Part shown: in pieces, positions 1 to 21,774 of the stretch | Layout: every line of letters begins with the position of its first letter | Position numbering within the stretch: the first letter of the stretch is position 1 | Program-made: the position numbers and the translations under genes | From: Mermis nigrescens | Taxonomy: Eukaryota > Nematoda > Enoplea > Mermithida > Mermithidae | Assembly: GCA_036768485.1 (NCBI GenBank) | Contig: JAVLUZ010000740.1 | Span: 186,001-250,000, forward strand | Direction of reading: 5' to 3' | Length of the DNA stretch: 64,000 bases | The notes under the pieces: generated by a model | Seen by the model: only the letters and a program-made list of their open reading frames with translations | The model's database searches: none | What the model was told of the DNA's origin: nothing

Positions 1-84
1 TGGCATTGTAAAGAGTGTAAAGAATCTGAGGGTACAGAACACAATTCAGCTTCTTTTTTGTCTGTTAACAACTCCGGTTATGAG

Positions 85-290
85 TAGTGATGTAAAAGAT
101 CCAGATTTTTACCCAGATCCAGATCCAGATAAAGATCCGGTTCAGATTTTCTGGCAGATCCAGGTCCAGATCAGATAACCAGATCAGAAAATAACCAGAT
201 CCAGATCCAGATCTTTTTGCCAGATCAAAATTTAAAAAGATTCAGATACACAGATACAGATCCAGATAAAAATATTTTTTGTGCAGCAAT
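85..290. repeat. Degenerate (CCAGAT)n tandem repeat
   Basis: Around 200 bases of imperfect hexamer repeats CCAGAT/CAGATC, with interruptions. No gene is seen in 1-650. Confidence 0.75.
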
Positions 291-699
291 TTGTATTGCT
301 AAAAAGGAGGGTGTAAAGCCCCCGAGCCCACGTGGATTGGGGGGTCGAGTAGCGGGACTAATATATCAGCTCCCCCAGAAGGGTCTGGGGCAGAGCCGAG
401 GAAAATTTGAATTTTAGAGCTTTTACATAAGAATAACATCAGTAAAAATTGTCTAAAAAGTAAAAGCTCACAAGTTCAGACTTGTACCCATGGGCTTGAG
501 TCAACCGAAAGACAGTGTAGTCTGCTTTTTACAAAAACATTAATCCAAATTACGAATGCAATTTTTTTAACACAAACGATACATTACCTAACAACACAAA
601 ATGCAATACTATGAAAAATCCTGCCTAATTTCAATTCAACAAAGAAAAACGCTGTTAAAATTCATGAAAAATGACCGATGCACCTACTAAAACCATATG

Positions 700-928
700 T
701 ACATGTTCAGCATAGAAATTCTGAGGGGTCAAGGCACGGTTTTTTTGTATTCGGCAAAGATTTTTCGCTATGTACAAAGACTTTTGGGGACCGTCTTTGT
801 ACATGTACAAAGATTTTTTGGAAGACAAAAACTTCAAAAAAGGTTCGAAATTCGCAAAAATTCTCGTGTGTGTTCTATATATCTTTATAATGGCAGAAAT
901 TGTATTTTGAAAGGAAAATGCAAAGAAA
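700..928 (+). repeat. Dispersed repeat C, copy 1, with an 18-bp palindrome
   Basis: This segment contains the perfect palindrome CTTTGTACATGTACAAAG at about 795-812. It matches the reverse complement of 33530-33760 along its length: TACAAAGATTTTTGG, then AAGACAAAA, then a TTCTGCCATTTTAAAG-like segment. The same palindrome occurs near 12306 and 33676, with a near copy at 33346. Confidence 0.65.
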
Positions 929-1227
929 AGAATTTTGAAATGTTTTGGAGTCAAGCTTCAACTTGATGTTGAGAAATTAGTCAGACCGATAGGTTAAAAG
1001 ATAGATTTTTGATATCCCATGTAGTTTGAAATCAAGCAAGAAAATTTGTGAATTTTTTAAAATTTTTTACTGCATCATGGCATAGATCTCGTCGAGAAAC
1101 GCTCAAAAATTCCATTGTTTTCGCGCATCTCATAATAACTTTCGAGACATATGACTTCAAAAATTTTGGGCCCCCTAAATAAAATCCTAGTTACGTCCCT
1201 GATTCCAAGCACATTCGTCATTTTTGT

Positions 1228-1253
1228 ACTCGGAGCATTTTTCTTTGCTAGTT
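1228..1253. mobile_element. Remnant end of the 760-bp palindromic element
   Basis: CGGAGCATTTTTCTTTGCTAG here matches the terminal 21 bases of the elements ending at 19721 and 27989. Only this end remains, about 30 bases before the KCC exon acceptor. Confidence 0.6.
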
Positions 1254-1285
1254 ACTATTCATACATGTGAAAGTCTTCTTTACAG

Positions 1286-11281
<9,996 letters not shown>

Positions 11282-11542
11282 GGAGAAAGAACGCTTTTTC
11301 CGGCGCATCGACTTCCGCAGCACTGTTTTTTTGTACATAAATAGAAGCTGACGTCATCGGAGAGAATTTCGTCATTTTCCCGCTTTTCGTAGGTACTTAT
11401 TCGTCGATCGTTTTCTTTTCTCGTTTATAGTTTAAGCGTTTCGAAAGCAAACCCGTAGCGCGGATGTTGCGAATTGGGTTTCAAACTTGACGGTAGCTTT
11501 CAACCTGAAAATTTATATGCATACCTAACTGTATGCTGAACC

Positions 11543-11774
11543 ACACCTGGGCATGGGGGGTTGGGGGGTACGCACCCCCCTCCCCCTGAGAAACTAAAAT
11601 AACCCCCAGAATTCGATTTTTGATTATTTTTTTGTTTTTTTCAATTTTTTTGATTTCAATCGATGAGAAACGTTTAAAAATGGTGTTTTTCCGCCATACC
11701 ACCATTTTTAAGGCTATTTTCTGACCTTTAAAAAATATTGCACCCCTCAGGATTTTGGTGCCGCCCATCTGTGT
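11543..11774 (-). mobile_element. Family B element with 8-bp target duplication
   Basis: A 232-bp copy running from ACACCTGGGC to the inverse GCCGCCCATCTGTG end. The flanks are GCTGAACC on the left and TCTGAACC on the right, 7 of 8 identical, which fits a hAT-type 8-bp duplication. Confidence 0.75.
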
Positions 11775-12339
11775 TCTGAACCCATTTTCCAGAATTTTTA
11801 ATCGTTTCCGATTTGTAAGGCTAAGATTTTGTGCTAACCTTACACAAATTTCTCGGCTTTTTTCATCTAGCAATCTTGTTAGATCCTAGGAAAAGTACGC
11901 CGAGGTCAATTTTTATAGACAAGGTGGCCCAATCGACTAACTCTGTATGACGCTGTTTCACGCATGGGCTTAGGGGGTATTACTTCTGCCTAAGGTTATG
12001 GAAAATCAGGTACTTTCAGGCGATTTTTGAGAAAAGTGAAGGTACCGCAAGACAAGCTTAGAGTTTGCCGCTGAAGGAAGGCCGGAAATTTTACCCAAAA
12101 GCGATGAAAATGTCAAAATTTTCCAGCGTTTCGCTCCGTATTAGTAAATTTTTGTATTTTCAATCGCTAGGAACCCATAAATTGGCTAAACTTTACTAAT
12201 AAGTGTCGAGAAACGCAATTTATCACGCATAACGTGCTACTATATTATGTGGCATAAGTACCCTAAAATTCACATGCACAGAATGTACATTGACTTCTGA
12301 TGTCGTCTTTGTACATGTACAAAGAGACCTTGTATATAC

Positions 12340-12580
12340 AAAGACAGTTACCACCAAAGTTCTGGGGATGCAAGGTTTTTCTCAAAGGTCAAAAAAATGG
12401 CCTTAAAAATGGTGGTACGGCGAAAAAACACCATTTTTCACCGTTTCTCATCGAGCACTATCCATTGGCATCAAAAAATTGCGGTAAAAAAGACAGAAAT
12501 TTCAAAAATTGAATTATGAGGGACATTTTGGTTTCTGGGGGTTGCATACCCCAAACCCCCCCACGCCCAGGCATGGTGAC
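12340..12580 (+). mobile_element. Family B element
   Basis: A copy from ACCACCAAAGTTCTGGGG to CACGCCCAGGCATGG with the usual interior (AAATGGCCTTAAAAATGG, CTCATCGAGCACTATCC). It is preceded by the 18-bp palindrome CTTTGTACATGTACAAAG at about 12306-12323. Confidence 0.75.
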
Positions 12581-12921
12581 CACAATGTCGATTCCTATCT
12601 TCTCAATGCATGCGCTGTTTTATTTTCTTGCAATTCTTTGATTTTTTTGTTACAAATTTTAATGAATTTCCGTAACAAGCCTTTACTTATTTTTTACTTT
12701 TCGCTTGAACTAATTCTCCTATACTTTCTAAACCAGTTAGCCATTAGGAGCTCAAAGTGAAAAGACAATTTTGGAATCGTCGTTATGCAAGGCGTACAGT
12801 TTTCGGCACATCGTTTATGTTTAAATATCGTTTTTTTGTTAAAGGCATATTTTAGAGATAGACTTTTACAATTGCGAGAGTCAACTCAAATAAGTTTACA
12901 AAGACAAATTAACAGTAGAAG

Positions 12922-13145
12922 CATAAGTGGGCAGTACCAAAATTCTGGGGTAGGGGTGCAAGATTTTTTAAGGGTTAAAATGGTGGGATGGCGGAAAAAC
13001 ACCATTTTTCTATGTTTCTCATCGAACACTATCCATTAGCACAAAAAAATTGCAGAAAAAACCAAAAAAATTTCGAAAATGGAATTATGGGGGTATTCGG
13101 CCTTCTGGGGGTGCATACCTCCAACCCCCTACGCCCGGGTGTGTG
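12922..13145 (+). mobile_element. Family B element with 8-bp target duplication
   Basis: A 224-bp copy from CATAAGTGGGCAG to CGCCCGGGTGTGTG, flanked by AGTAGAAG and AATAGAAG (7 of 8 identical). Confidence 0.78.
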
Positions 13146-13454
13146 AATAGAAGATCCGCAATTAGAAAAGTCTATCACTGAAATATGCCTTTAAGTTGTT
13201 CGAAATTCAAAGTGTCGTTGTTAGCTAAATACACTGTAAATTTAAAAAAACGTTGATTAAACTGAACTCGGCTTAACGACGCGAGTCGCATATTATACCA
13301 GTGCATTTTTTGTTGTTCGCAAATCACTATTGTCCTTAAATAGATGTACGAATTGGTTTACACAAACGGTATTATTAATATTGGATTTATTCGCTGAGCT
13401 CTCATGTTGAGATTAAGTCACGTCGGCAGTCATATCGAACTGTACGAGTATTTT

Positions 13455-13860
13455 GTTTATTATTTAGTAGATGATGAAATCTCGTTAACAGTATGTCGTG
13501 CTTTATTTTTTTCAAAATGCCCGCTTTTTCTTGGTGTCATTTGCCGAATCCGCGATTAAAGCTTCGTTCCTTCTATAATTGTAATTAAGATTTCTTAAAA
13601 TTATTTTGATATAATTACGATTTTTACGACCTAAGCGGGTGAGGCGAGGCGACTCTTTGTAAGAACAGCTGACCGTAAACTTATTCATTTAATGTTATGT
13701 TTCTTAGGTTGCATATTGTTTATGTAGTAGATGTTGAAATCTCGTTAACAGTATGTCGCGCTTTACCTCCCAATTTTTTGACAGTCCCCATTCTTATTAG
13801 TGACATATTTCGAATCCACGATTTAAACTTTAGACTTTATAGTTACAATTTAATCGGCGA
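13455..13860 (+). repeat. Diverged direct repeat, two copies of about 130 bp
   Basis: The block from TAGTAGATGATGAAATCTCG to the CGCGATTAAAGCTT region (13459-13590) recurs at 13722-13850 as TAGTAGATGTTGAAATCTCG. Shared landmarks are GTTAACAGTATGTCG and CGAATCC. No coding content is seen. Confidence 0.6.
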
Positions 13861-13867
13861 GACGAGT

Positions 13868-13985
13868 CCATACATGGGCAGCAGCCATATTCTGGGCGGT
13901 CTGGGTGGTAAAAAACATGCCAGAAATTCAATTCTGAGGTTATCGATTTTTGGGGGTCTGGCCAATTCCCCACGCCCATGTGTGG
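13868..13985 (+). mobile_element. Family B2 (short variant)
   Basis: A copy of about 115 bp from CATACATGGGCAGCAGCC to CCACGCCCATGTGTGG, with interior ATTCAATTCTGAGG and TTTTTGGGGGTCTGG. Other B2 pieces lie near 9478-9640 and 21779-21893. Confidence 0.55.
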
Positions 13986-13989
13986 AAGC

Positions 13990-15340
13990 GAGAAGCGACT
14001 CCTTGTTATACACTTTACATATTTTATAACAATTTTCGAACGAAATTTGCAATCCTTCGAGTTGCTTTGCTGCCAGATGCCTCTAAAATTCCATTTAAAA
14101 AAATTTCGTTAGCACAATTTTTCGATGCGAACGGATAAAGCCTGATCAGAAGCCTCGATCAATTTTATGACCTTACAAATTTTTAAAACCCTAAAACTTT
14201 TATCCTTCTTGCCATATGCGTGCTGCTAACCACCATAAATACATTGTAAACCAACATCTAGGTCCTTAAGCTAACTGAATTCAGTCCTGCTGGAAATCAT
14301 CTTTATTATTCATTGTGTGATCGCGATTTTTCGCCTGCTTTGGATTATCCCGGCGACTGCTTTGATTCGACGTATGTACATGTGGAACGACGCTATGCTT
14401 TTCTGCGTGCAATGTTACTAATTTTTAGTCATATTCGTGTAATATTTTAAAGCCATCGTGCTATCTGTGTATGTACGTGCGTTTATGATTTTCTTCATGC
14501 ATCGATCTGTTATTAATGTAATGAAATTAAAAATACCTAACCTACCCTAATATCCACTCGGGCCCAAGAAACGTTGATAAAGTGCTTTATTCTTTACCTG
14601 AAACTTGTTTTTTAAGTCTCGGACAATGTTCATTCTGTATAAAACAGAACGAACCCGAAAAAAATTTGAAAAAATCGAGTAAATTGAACAAAATATAGTC
14701 AAAAAATTGTGTATATATAGGCGCTTCCTCTAAATTTGGCTTCAAAAACGCTGTAAAGGACACACTTTTTACAATTTTCAGGAAAAATCGACAATTCTGG
14801 GCTGTTGAATCGCGGTTATCTTGCTGGGGGTCACCACAGTAGCGATTCTGGGGACCCCAAGAAGACACCGAATGTTATTTCTTGCAACAATCGAATGAAA
14901 CTGGCGTTAAACAATCCAACAAAACAACACGTAGGCATGTGGGAGTTTGCCCCCCTTACCCCTTCGAGTATAAAAATGCCTCCACAGAATACAGTAGACC
15001 CCTAGAATTGAACTTTTGGCACGTTATATGCGATTTTTCGGACTATTGCCCCATCTAGAGTAAAATAAATAATACAGTAACTTCGCGGAATACGGTCGCT
15101 GTCCTTATATACAGATATATGCGTCAGGTATATTCTTTATATGATTGAAATCAGTACCTACCTATCTAAAACTACATAATTAATTTCCGATTTATAGGCA
15201 AGAAAATACTTATTGTCCAGAAAAATACTCGAATTTCCATAAAACAAATACATGATAAAACAGCGACTGATCAAAATGACATACAGATCACGGGGTGTGA
15301 TGCAACTATACTCTGTTTCACATAACTTCGTGCACAAATT
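13990..15340. other. Intergenic sequence without recognised gene
   Basis: No gene is recognised. A B-related remnant (GGGGACCCC, CCACAGAATACAGTAGACC) lies near 14800-15010. Confidence 0.5.
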
Positions 15341-15566
15341 CTAAGAATTTTTATCGGCATTAAGCCGAGGGTTACGATAAATGCTATAATCGCAGTCTAT
15401 CAGGTTATTGCCGGAGACGGTTTTAAAATTTATGACCGAAGTTGTGGGAAACATACTATAGTTATGCCCTGACAATAAAATTGTAAAGTCAATGTTTAGC
15501 AGCTCTTTTTTGAACCAACCAACGTTAGGAGAAGCGACGACATGATTAGGTAACTTGTTCCAAATC
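15341..15566 (-). pseudogene. C-terminal tail of a non-LTR retrotransposon reverse transcriptase
   Basis: The - strand frame contains IWNKLPNHVVASPNVGWFKK, like the IWN.LP..VV...S...FK block that closes the reverse-transcriptase ORF of CR1/Jockey-type LINEs. The frame is cut at its N-terminal side exactly where family A begins (TCATAGG...), so the LINE fragment seems to have been the target of that insertion. Too short to assign a clade. Confidence 0.5.
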
Positions 15567-16572
15567 ATAGGTAGCGCGATAGCGCTACCTATAATATACT
15601 TGGCCATCCTTTTTTCTTATATGTTTATCACAGCGAGTGCGAAATTTGTTTCCCCCCTCACATCTATAACGGCACACATCTGGGAGGTGCGGGTTTTTTC
15701 TTAATCGATGGATAATTGAAAAATTCGATGCTCGTTTTTTTGTTTACACTCAATACCGAGTTAGCAATGAGCGTGTAAAGTGTAAACCGATGAATCAAAT
15801 AATTTGCGGAGGGCCAATTTTTTTAAATGTTGCTCCTGAGCTGTAGATTACGAATCTGACCTTAAAATTTCTTAACACTCAATGGTTGTTGCACAAAAGT
15901 GTAAAGTATACGTGTTTTTCTACTCTTTGCGTGTCCTTCAGCTTATCTAACTCAATTGTGGTTTCTGTGCAGTCCAATCAATTTTATAATGTAGGAGGTT
16001 GCAAAATCAAAAAACTGAATTTTTTCTCTTATAATACAATGTTTCTTTATCTGTGATCGTTTAAGTGTAAATGTTTCGAGACGAAAAACGATATTTCTTC
16101 AACCACTCCGCTAAGTAGGCGGAACATGCTAATTATGCTTAAAAGGTGCCTTGACCTTAGCGTTACAAATCCCAGCTTATTTTGTTTCTATACACCCAAT
16201 ATTGCGGTATTAGCACAAGTGTAAAGTTTACACCGAGATGCATTTTTGTACCCATAGCGTCGTAGATGATGAATTTTTTTCAAAATGTTCTCCGTAAGGT
16301 CAGAATAACGAATCTGACCTTCAAACCTTTCTACAGCCAGTGTTTGTTGAGGTATGAAGAGGTTAACTTTGTATTATACCTACATCTATTTTCAAATGCC
16401 GATAGATAACTTCGTATTGCATATTGTTTGATCAGGTTTTTCTTATTTCAGAGGTTTTTGACTCGTCTTTAATAAACAATTAGTTTTATCATCATAAATT
16501 CACTATTCTTAAACTTCAATAGAATGATGAATATTTTTCAAAATAGTTTAATCCAGCTGAAATCTACCGATA

Positions 16573-16650
16573 TGTCGATTTGGCGCAGTGGTTGACAACT
16601 TCGTTCTCGGATGCGGTCTTAAAAAAAAGATGGGTTCGAATCTTCTCAAT
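16573..16650 (+). other. tRNA-like segment with A and B boxes inside family A
   Basis: TTGGCGCAGTGG (16580-16591) matches the Pol III A box and GGTTCGAATCT (16633-16643) the B box, about 42 bases apart, the spacing of a tRNA with a longer variable arm. The acceptor stem does not pair well, so this is a tRNA-derived promoter or relic, not a tRNA gene. The same boxes lie at 26079-26144 and 50597-50663, and a worn copy at about 41895-41958. Confidence 0.65.
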
Positions 16651-16965
16651 GTTAGATTTTTTCATTTTTTTAATTCTTTTGGCAAAACCATACACTTTGT
16701 TTGACTTATTCATCTATTTAGGTTCTGCAGCAGATTACACTTTTTTGTTTTCTGAATTTCGCCTCAGTTCTCGAATTGAAGTGTAGAGAGTGCGAAAATC
16801 TGGGGGTGAAAAGAACATTTTGGCCGAGTTTTCGACTTGTTTATGTCTGCCAACAACTCAGGTTATGAGTTTTAGGAAATTTTTTCTGACAGAGATGTAC
16901 TACGGATCAAGGTCTATCTTGTGCTAACCAGTAAACTTTTCTACAATCAATACGCAGTTATTGTC

Positions 16966-17183
16966 TGTTTCATTTAACTTTGCGGTTTTCTTTGAAATTT
17001 TTCCACAAGAATTAGGCTACAAAAGTGGTTTAAACTTTTGATTTAGTGATGTGGCTTAACACTGGCATGCGTCTATAAGTGACTCGACATACTGTAGAAT
17101 ATCATATTAATTGTATTAGTTTAAAATGCTTTTGTAGTCACTTTAAATTTTTTCAAAAACCTCAAAGCTTAATGAAACAGGCT
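16966..17183. repeat. Short foldback repeat (CTGTTTCA ends)
   Basis: About 220 bp with inverted ends: CTGTTTCATTTAACTTTGCG near the left and an inverse ending in AATGAAACAGGC on the right. A related unit with the same outer motifs lies at about 30794-31012. Confidence 0.45.
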
Positions 17184-18961
17184 ATAGTGACACAAGGGTT
17201 TAGACCTTACACTATAGTAGATGAGTAAAAAACAGATTTTGTCCAAGATTTCTCTGCCAACTTTTTCGGTTTGTAACGGGGGTGCCGCCTCCCACCGTTA
17301 CGTGAGCAAAATTTTACCCGCACCGGTTTCCCGGATCTTCAGCTCCTGATTCGCGTGTGTAGTACTAATCGACTACTCGGGCTCTTGCTCACAACTGCGC
17401 AAAGTATTGAATAATATTGAGAAACAATGAAACATCAACGTCACGGGTTAAACTTCAAAGTAGGCATTTCTAGCCGTGTAGTAGCACTCCTGCTACAGGT
17501 TTATGACTTGGGATGAATTGAATAAAATATAAATAAAGTTACTCGTAATGGCTACACGTCGAAGCAAGCCGCGTTCAAAAAAACGTAATATTGAGTTGTT
17601 TATGGGGTGTAAAGTTCGAAATCTGAGGTGTAAATTGGGCGAAAAAACAGGTTTTTTCGTATTTTGATTGGTAAATCATATCAAATATTTTTCGGAACAT
17701 AAGTTTGGTTCATACAAACGTACTACAATCAAAGGGCAACAAACTGGCCCGAAACGAATTTATTCACATTCAATTGGGCGTTAGGTTCAGATTTTTAAAG
17801 TTTACAATGTGGTGGACAGTGGAAAATACGTGTTTGTACTTTTTAGTTCGCCACTTTCTCTGTTCAGAAGTCGAGCGAGATCGAATTGGATAAAAATAAA
17901 GTACTTTCTAAGGGGTAAGCGTCACAGCAAATCGCGTTTGTTTACATCAATATTTAGCTTTTTCGGAAGGTGTAAAGTCAAAAAATGGGGAAGTAAACGT
18001 GCCTCTGTCTTGTTTTTTTCTGTCAAGTTCTGGGTTATGAGTCTGGACATAATCTCAAGTCTAAAAATGAAACGAAAACCAAAGGTGATACGCTAGTTTG
18101 TTTGCACACAACAGTGGTGTAAAGTGGTTAAGATGTGATATTTATTTGTCCTCGGGCCATTGAAGAGACTTAATTTTTTCATAAATGTTGATCGTAACAT
18201 CAAAGTAATATCCGAATTACGTATCCGACTGAAATTTTCTCTACACTCTGTGGTTGTGTAAAGTATACACTGCATATTAACTTTAGTTCTAGAGCCTTGT
18301 AGAAGCTTGACTTTTCTAAAGTCTAAAAATGTACCAGGAATCAAATGTGAGACGCTAGTTGAGCGCGTTTGCTTACACTCAACAGTGGTGTAAAGCAGTT
18401 TGCAACTGATGTTTATTTCTTCTCGAGTTATTGTGGAGACTCAATTTTCTCCATAAATCTTTATCGTAATATCTGAGTAATATTAGAATTACGAATCCAA
18501 CTAAAGTCTTCTTTACACTCTGTGGTTGTGTAAGGATTACACTGTATACTAAGTTTAGTTCTAGAACCTTGCGGAAGCTTAATTTTTTTGCAGAATGTTC
18601 TACGTAAAATCAGAATTGGGAATCTGACTCTTAGTTTTCTCTACACCTAGTAGTCGTGTAAAGTTTGCATTATTCATTTGTTGTTAACATGAAGTTTATA
18701 CTACAAATTTATTTTACTTCCAAATCTGATGCGTTAGTGTTCCTTACACTTGATATTTGCGTAGAGTTTTTGAGTTTTTGCTGGAAAACTTTGACCTGTT
18801 TAAATAATGTAAGGTTGTCTTGCTTTAAAGAGGATAATGCTGATGTTAAGAACAATATTGTTTTCCGCGTTCTTGGACTGTTGTCATTATTGTGGCATGT
18901 TAATGTATGTGTTTACTGACTGATGTACCTACTCAAATCATGCTGACTAAAAGTAGTGATA

Positions 18962-19721
18962 CTAGCAAAAGAAAAATGCTCCGATTGAACAAAAAAGATG
19001 AATATACTTGGAATTGTGGATTATTAAGGATGTAAAAGGAGAGGACTAGGAAAAATCTATCTAAAGTCGCAAAATCTGCTAAAAATCACACTTTCTCTAA
19101 GCAACGCAAAAAATCAAAGTATATTCTGCGGCCTCTCAAAAAGTGTCTTTTTTAAATAATGTTCAATGTTTCAGATAAGAGTGTATAAAGGAAATCTGTA
19201 ATGTTTATTTTTTTAAAATTGCTGGCAAGTAGCAACGCTGACTAGCTTCGTATCCTGATTGATAGAAAACTGAGTGGTATTGTATTTGAAGTTGTTTTAT
19301 TTTGTTTTGAGCATTAAACCAAGCAAAGCAGGGGCCGATTGATTAGTGCACACAACCGTTACGGGCATGCTAGTGTACCTACATTTAGTCTGTTTCAAGT
19401 CAACTTACGCCTTTCCTACTGTTTTAAACCATTCATTCAATTGACTTAGAAAGACTGTTAGTTTACTCAACATCCTTTCCCATAGCTACTGCGTAGCTAA
19501 TGTGCTGCTTTTTCAATCATTATATGGTTAAATATTTATTTTAATCTGTTGACCGGAGAATACATTTCGATTTTTTGCGTTGCTTAGAGAACGTGTGATT
19601 TTTAGCGGATTTTGCGACTTTAGGTAGATTTTTCCTAGTCCCCTCCTTCTCCATCCTTAATAATACACAATTCCAAGTATATTCATCTTTTTTGTTCGAT
19701 CGGAGCATTTTTCTTTGCTAG
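18962..19721. mobile_element. 760-bp palindromic TIR element, copy 1
   Basis: Inverted arms of about 190 bp start with CTAGCAAAAGAAAAATGCTC and include TTGTGGATTATTAAGG, GACTAGGAAAAATCTA and AAAATCTGCTAAAAATCACA. The interior holds AGTAGCAACGCTGACTAGCT and no coding frame. It always occupies the same end of family A. Confidence 0.8.
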
Positions 19722-20002
19722 TTTAGAAGATGTTTGAAGGATATTTAGAAGCTTAGTAAGTAATCGATAATTTTTGAAAAATACTCAAAAGAATATTTAG
19801 AAGAAATTTTTTTCAGAAATATTTTTTTTAGTATTTAGAAGCGCATTATTCCCTATCTCCTAAGTTATATGCACGTGAGATAATGGAAGGTGGTTGTCCC
19901 CGCCCCTTAACTCAATTTAGCTTGATGTGCAGTATTCTTTAGATTTTACATCATTATATGGTAGGTAGCATAAATGTCATACAGCATGTGGGAATTCTGG
20001 GG
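19722..20002. other. Spacer without recognised feature
   Basis: AT-rich sequence with short ATTTAGAAG repeats and no gene. Confidence 0.5.
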
Positions 20003-20010
20003 TTCAGCCC

Positions 20011-20252
20011 ATAGGTGGGTGGCACCAAATTCTGAGGGGGTGCAAGATTTTTCAAAGATCAAAAAATGGCCTTACAAATTGTGGTATGGCGAAAAAACAC
20101 AATTTTTCAACGTTACTCATCGAGCACTATCCATTGGCATCAAAAAATTGCGAAAAAAAGCAAAAAAAATTTCAAAAATAGAATTCTGAGGGGTATTTTG
20201 GTTTCTACGGGGGGGGGGGTGCATACCCCGTACCCACCATGCCCAGGTGTGG
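20011..20252 (+). mobile_element. Family B element with perfect 8-bp target duplication
   Basis: A 242-bp copy from ATAGGTGGGTGGCACC to CATGCCCAGGTGTGG, flanked by identical TTCAGCCC at 20003-20010 and 20253-20260. This is one of the two cleanest boundaries in the window and it sets the ends of the family. Confidence 0.9.
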
Positions 20253-20536
20253 TTCAGCCCCACGAAATGTTTTAAAAGGGCTCTTGTGGGTTATTGCAGT
20301 ACATTTTAAAACACTTTTTATCGGTTTGGGCAATACTTATCTTTCTAAAGCATGAAAACATAAAAAATTTCTGAAAAAATTCGCAAAAACATCGAGTACA
20401 TTAAACAAAATTTGTCAAAAACTGAGTACATGAAGCGAAGCGCCAAAATCTAGCACTTTTGAGCGACCAAAAATGTTTAAAACTGCATACTTCCAGCGAT
20501 TTTTTTCCGAAAGGCGTGAATTCTAGGATCGCAGCC

Positions 20537-20791
20537 ATAGGTGGGCGGCCCCGAAAATTCTGGGATGTGCAAGATTTTTCAAAGTTCAAAAAATGGCGTA
20601 AAAAATGGTGATACAGCGAAAATAACACCATTTTTCAACGTTTCTCATCGAGCACTATCTATTAGCATCAAAAAATTGCGAAAAAAAACAAAAAGATTAA
20701 AATTTTCAAAAATTGAATTCTGGGGGGTATTTTGGTTTCTCGGGAGTTGCATACCCCTCCCCGACTGAACCCCCTCCACGCCCAGACATGG
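20537..20791 (+). mobile_element. Family B element with 8-bp target duplication
   Basis: A 255-bp copy from ATAGGTGGGCGG to CACGCCCAGACATGG, flanked by TCGCAGCC and TCGCAGTC (7 of 8). Confidence 0.82.
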
Positions 20792-20799
20792 TCGCAGTC

Positions 20800-21770
20800 A
20801 TTTTTTAGGCGGTCGGTAGCCATTCTGGATATCAAACCCACAAGAAGACGAATGTTAGTTACCACTCTTGAATCCATGAGGTGGCCTAAACAGTCTTTTC
20901 CAGCATACCGTGACCAACAGAGCATCATTTCGGGAGATAAGGGTGAAGAAAGAGCGAAGGTATCCAAGAAGAATTCGCAAAAGCAGATGCTTTGGGAAAG
21001 ACCCCCATTGCGCAGAAGGATGTGCGGTGGCCAAAATTTTTATCATTATTCCGAAGAATCGTATTTTTTCTTTATGTATTCATTTACGTCGGTATGATAA
21101 TTACGATTTTACTTCTGGTCACGATGGGCATGGTTAGTTATACCTAAGGCTCTTTGGAGTCGCACTGGTTATGACCAGACATGCTCGCGAGGGAGGGATT
21201 TAGAGTGCCTAGACCTCGGAATAAAGCAATTGGAAATTTCGTGGGGAAAATGAGACAAAATAAAAGCCAAAAATTAGTGAAATTTGATAATTTACTGGAA
21301 TAACGCAGTTTTAACGCTATTTTAGCATTTATACCACTTTTTAAGTTTTTGAACCCCAGACAGGCAGACTACCAGATCGGCCATAATATGCATCTATGGT
21401 TATGACCTTAGTGAAGCATAAGTCTGAAAATTGCTTCTCTTGCTCGGTTTGATGCATAGATACGTATCGGCGTCCTGTTTGTATCTACAACTACACTTTT
21501 AGAGTTTTTACGGAAAATGCATACTCGTAAAAAGCTGTCTAAATATTGATTTTTGAATGAAAAGCGTTTTTAAAATTAGTGAGGAGACCCTAAATGTGAA
21601 AATCTCAATTTTGAAAAAAATATTAGATAGATACATATACATACATACGAAAGTGGTTTTGGATGTTGACCATCGATATGTAAAAATGAAATCATATTTC
21701 ATCAAAAAAATAGGAGCGTCACAAAAAATTCTATTTAACTTTCGAAATTCGGGACTATGCATACATGATA
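20800..21770. other. Intergenic sequence without recognised gene
   Basis: A segment at 20810-21050 has a more even base composition and open frames on both strands, but I do not recognise a protein in either. The rest is AT-rich. Confidence 0.4.
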
Positions 21771-21774
21771 TGCT

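Larger units (their letters stand above)
15567..19721 (+). mobile_element. Family A, copy 1 (about 4.15 kb, complete)
   Basis: The most complete copy of a large noncoding dispersed family. It begins with the perfect hairpin TAGGTAGCGC-GATA-GCGCTACCTA at 15568-15591, continues through a tRNA-like segment (16573-16650) and more than a dozen spaced TTTACAC...GTGTAAA dyads, and ends in a 760-bp palindromic element (18962-19721). The same order recurs in copies at 25068, 41203 and 49582. Short frames around 17705-18096 recur in other copies, but frame breaks differ between them, so no conserved protein is claimed. The terminal hairpin recalls Helitron ends, but no CTRR terminus was found. Confidence 0.7.

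Noticed and set aside
15567..15600. Helitron terminus
   Set aside because: The hairpin and a TC start are suggestive, but no CTRR end and no Rep/helicase protein were seen. Kept only as a possibility.
16573..16650. Functional tRNA gene
   Set aside because: The A and B boxes are good, but the acceptor and anticodon stems do not form properly and the segment is part of a dispersed repeat.
17705..18096. A small protein recurring in family A copies (also at 26713, 42914, 51209)
   Set aside because: The nucleotide copies are alike overall, and the frames shift or stop at different points, so shared open frames follow from shared sequence.
20810..21060. Coding exon
   Set aside because: The base composition is balanced, but neither strand gives a recognisable protein, and no convincing splice sites frame it.
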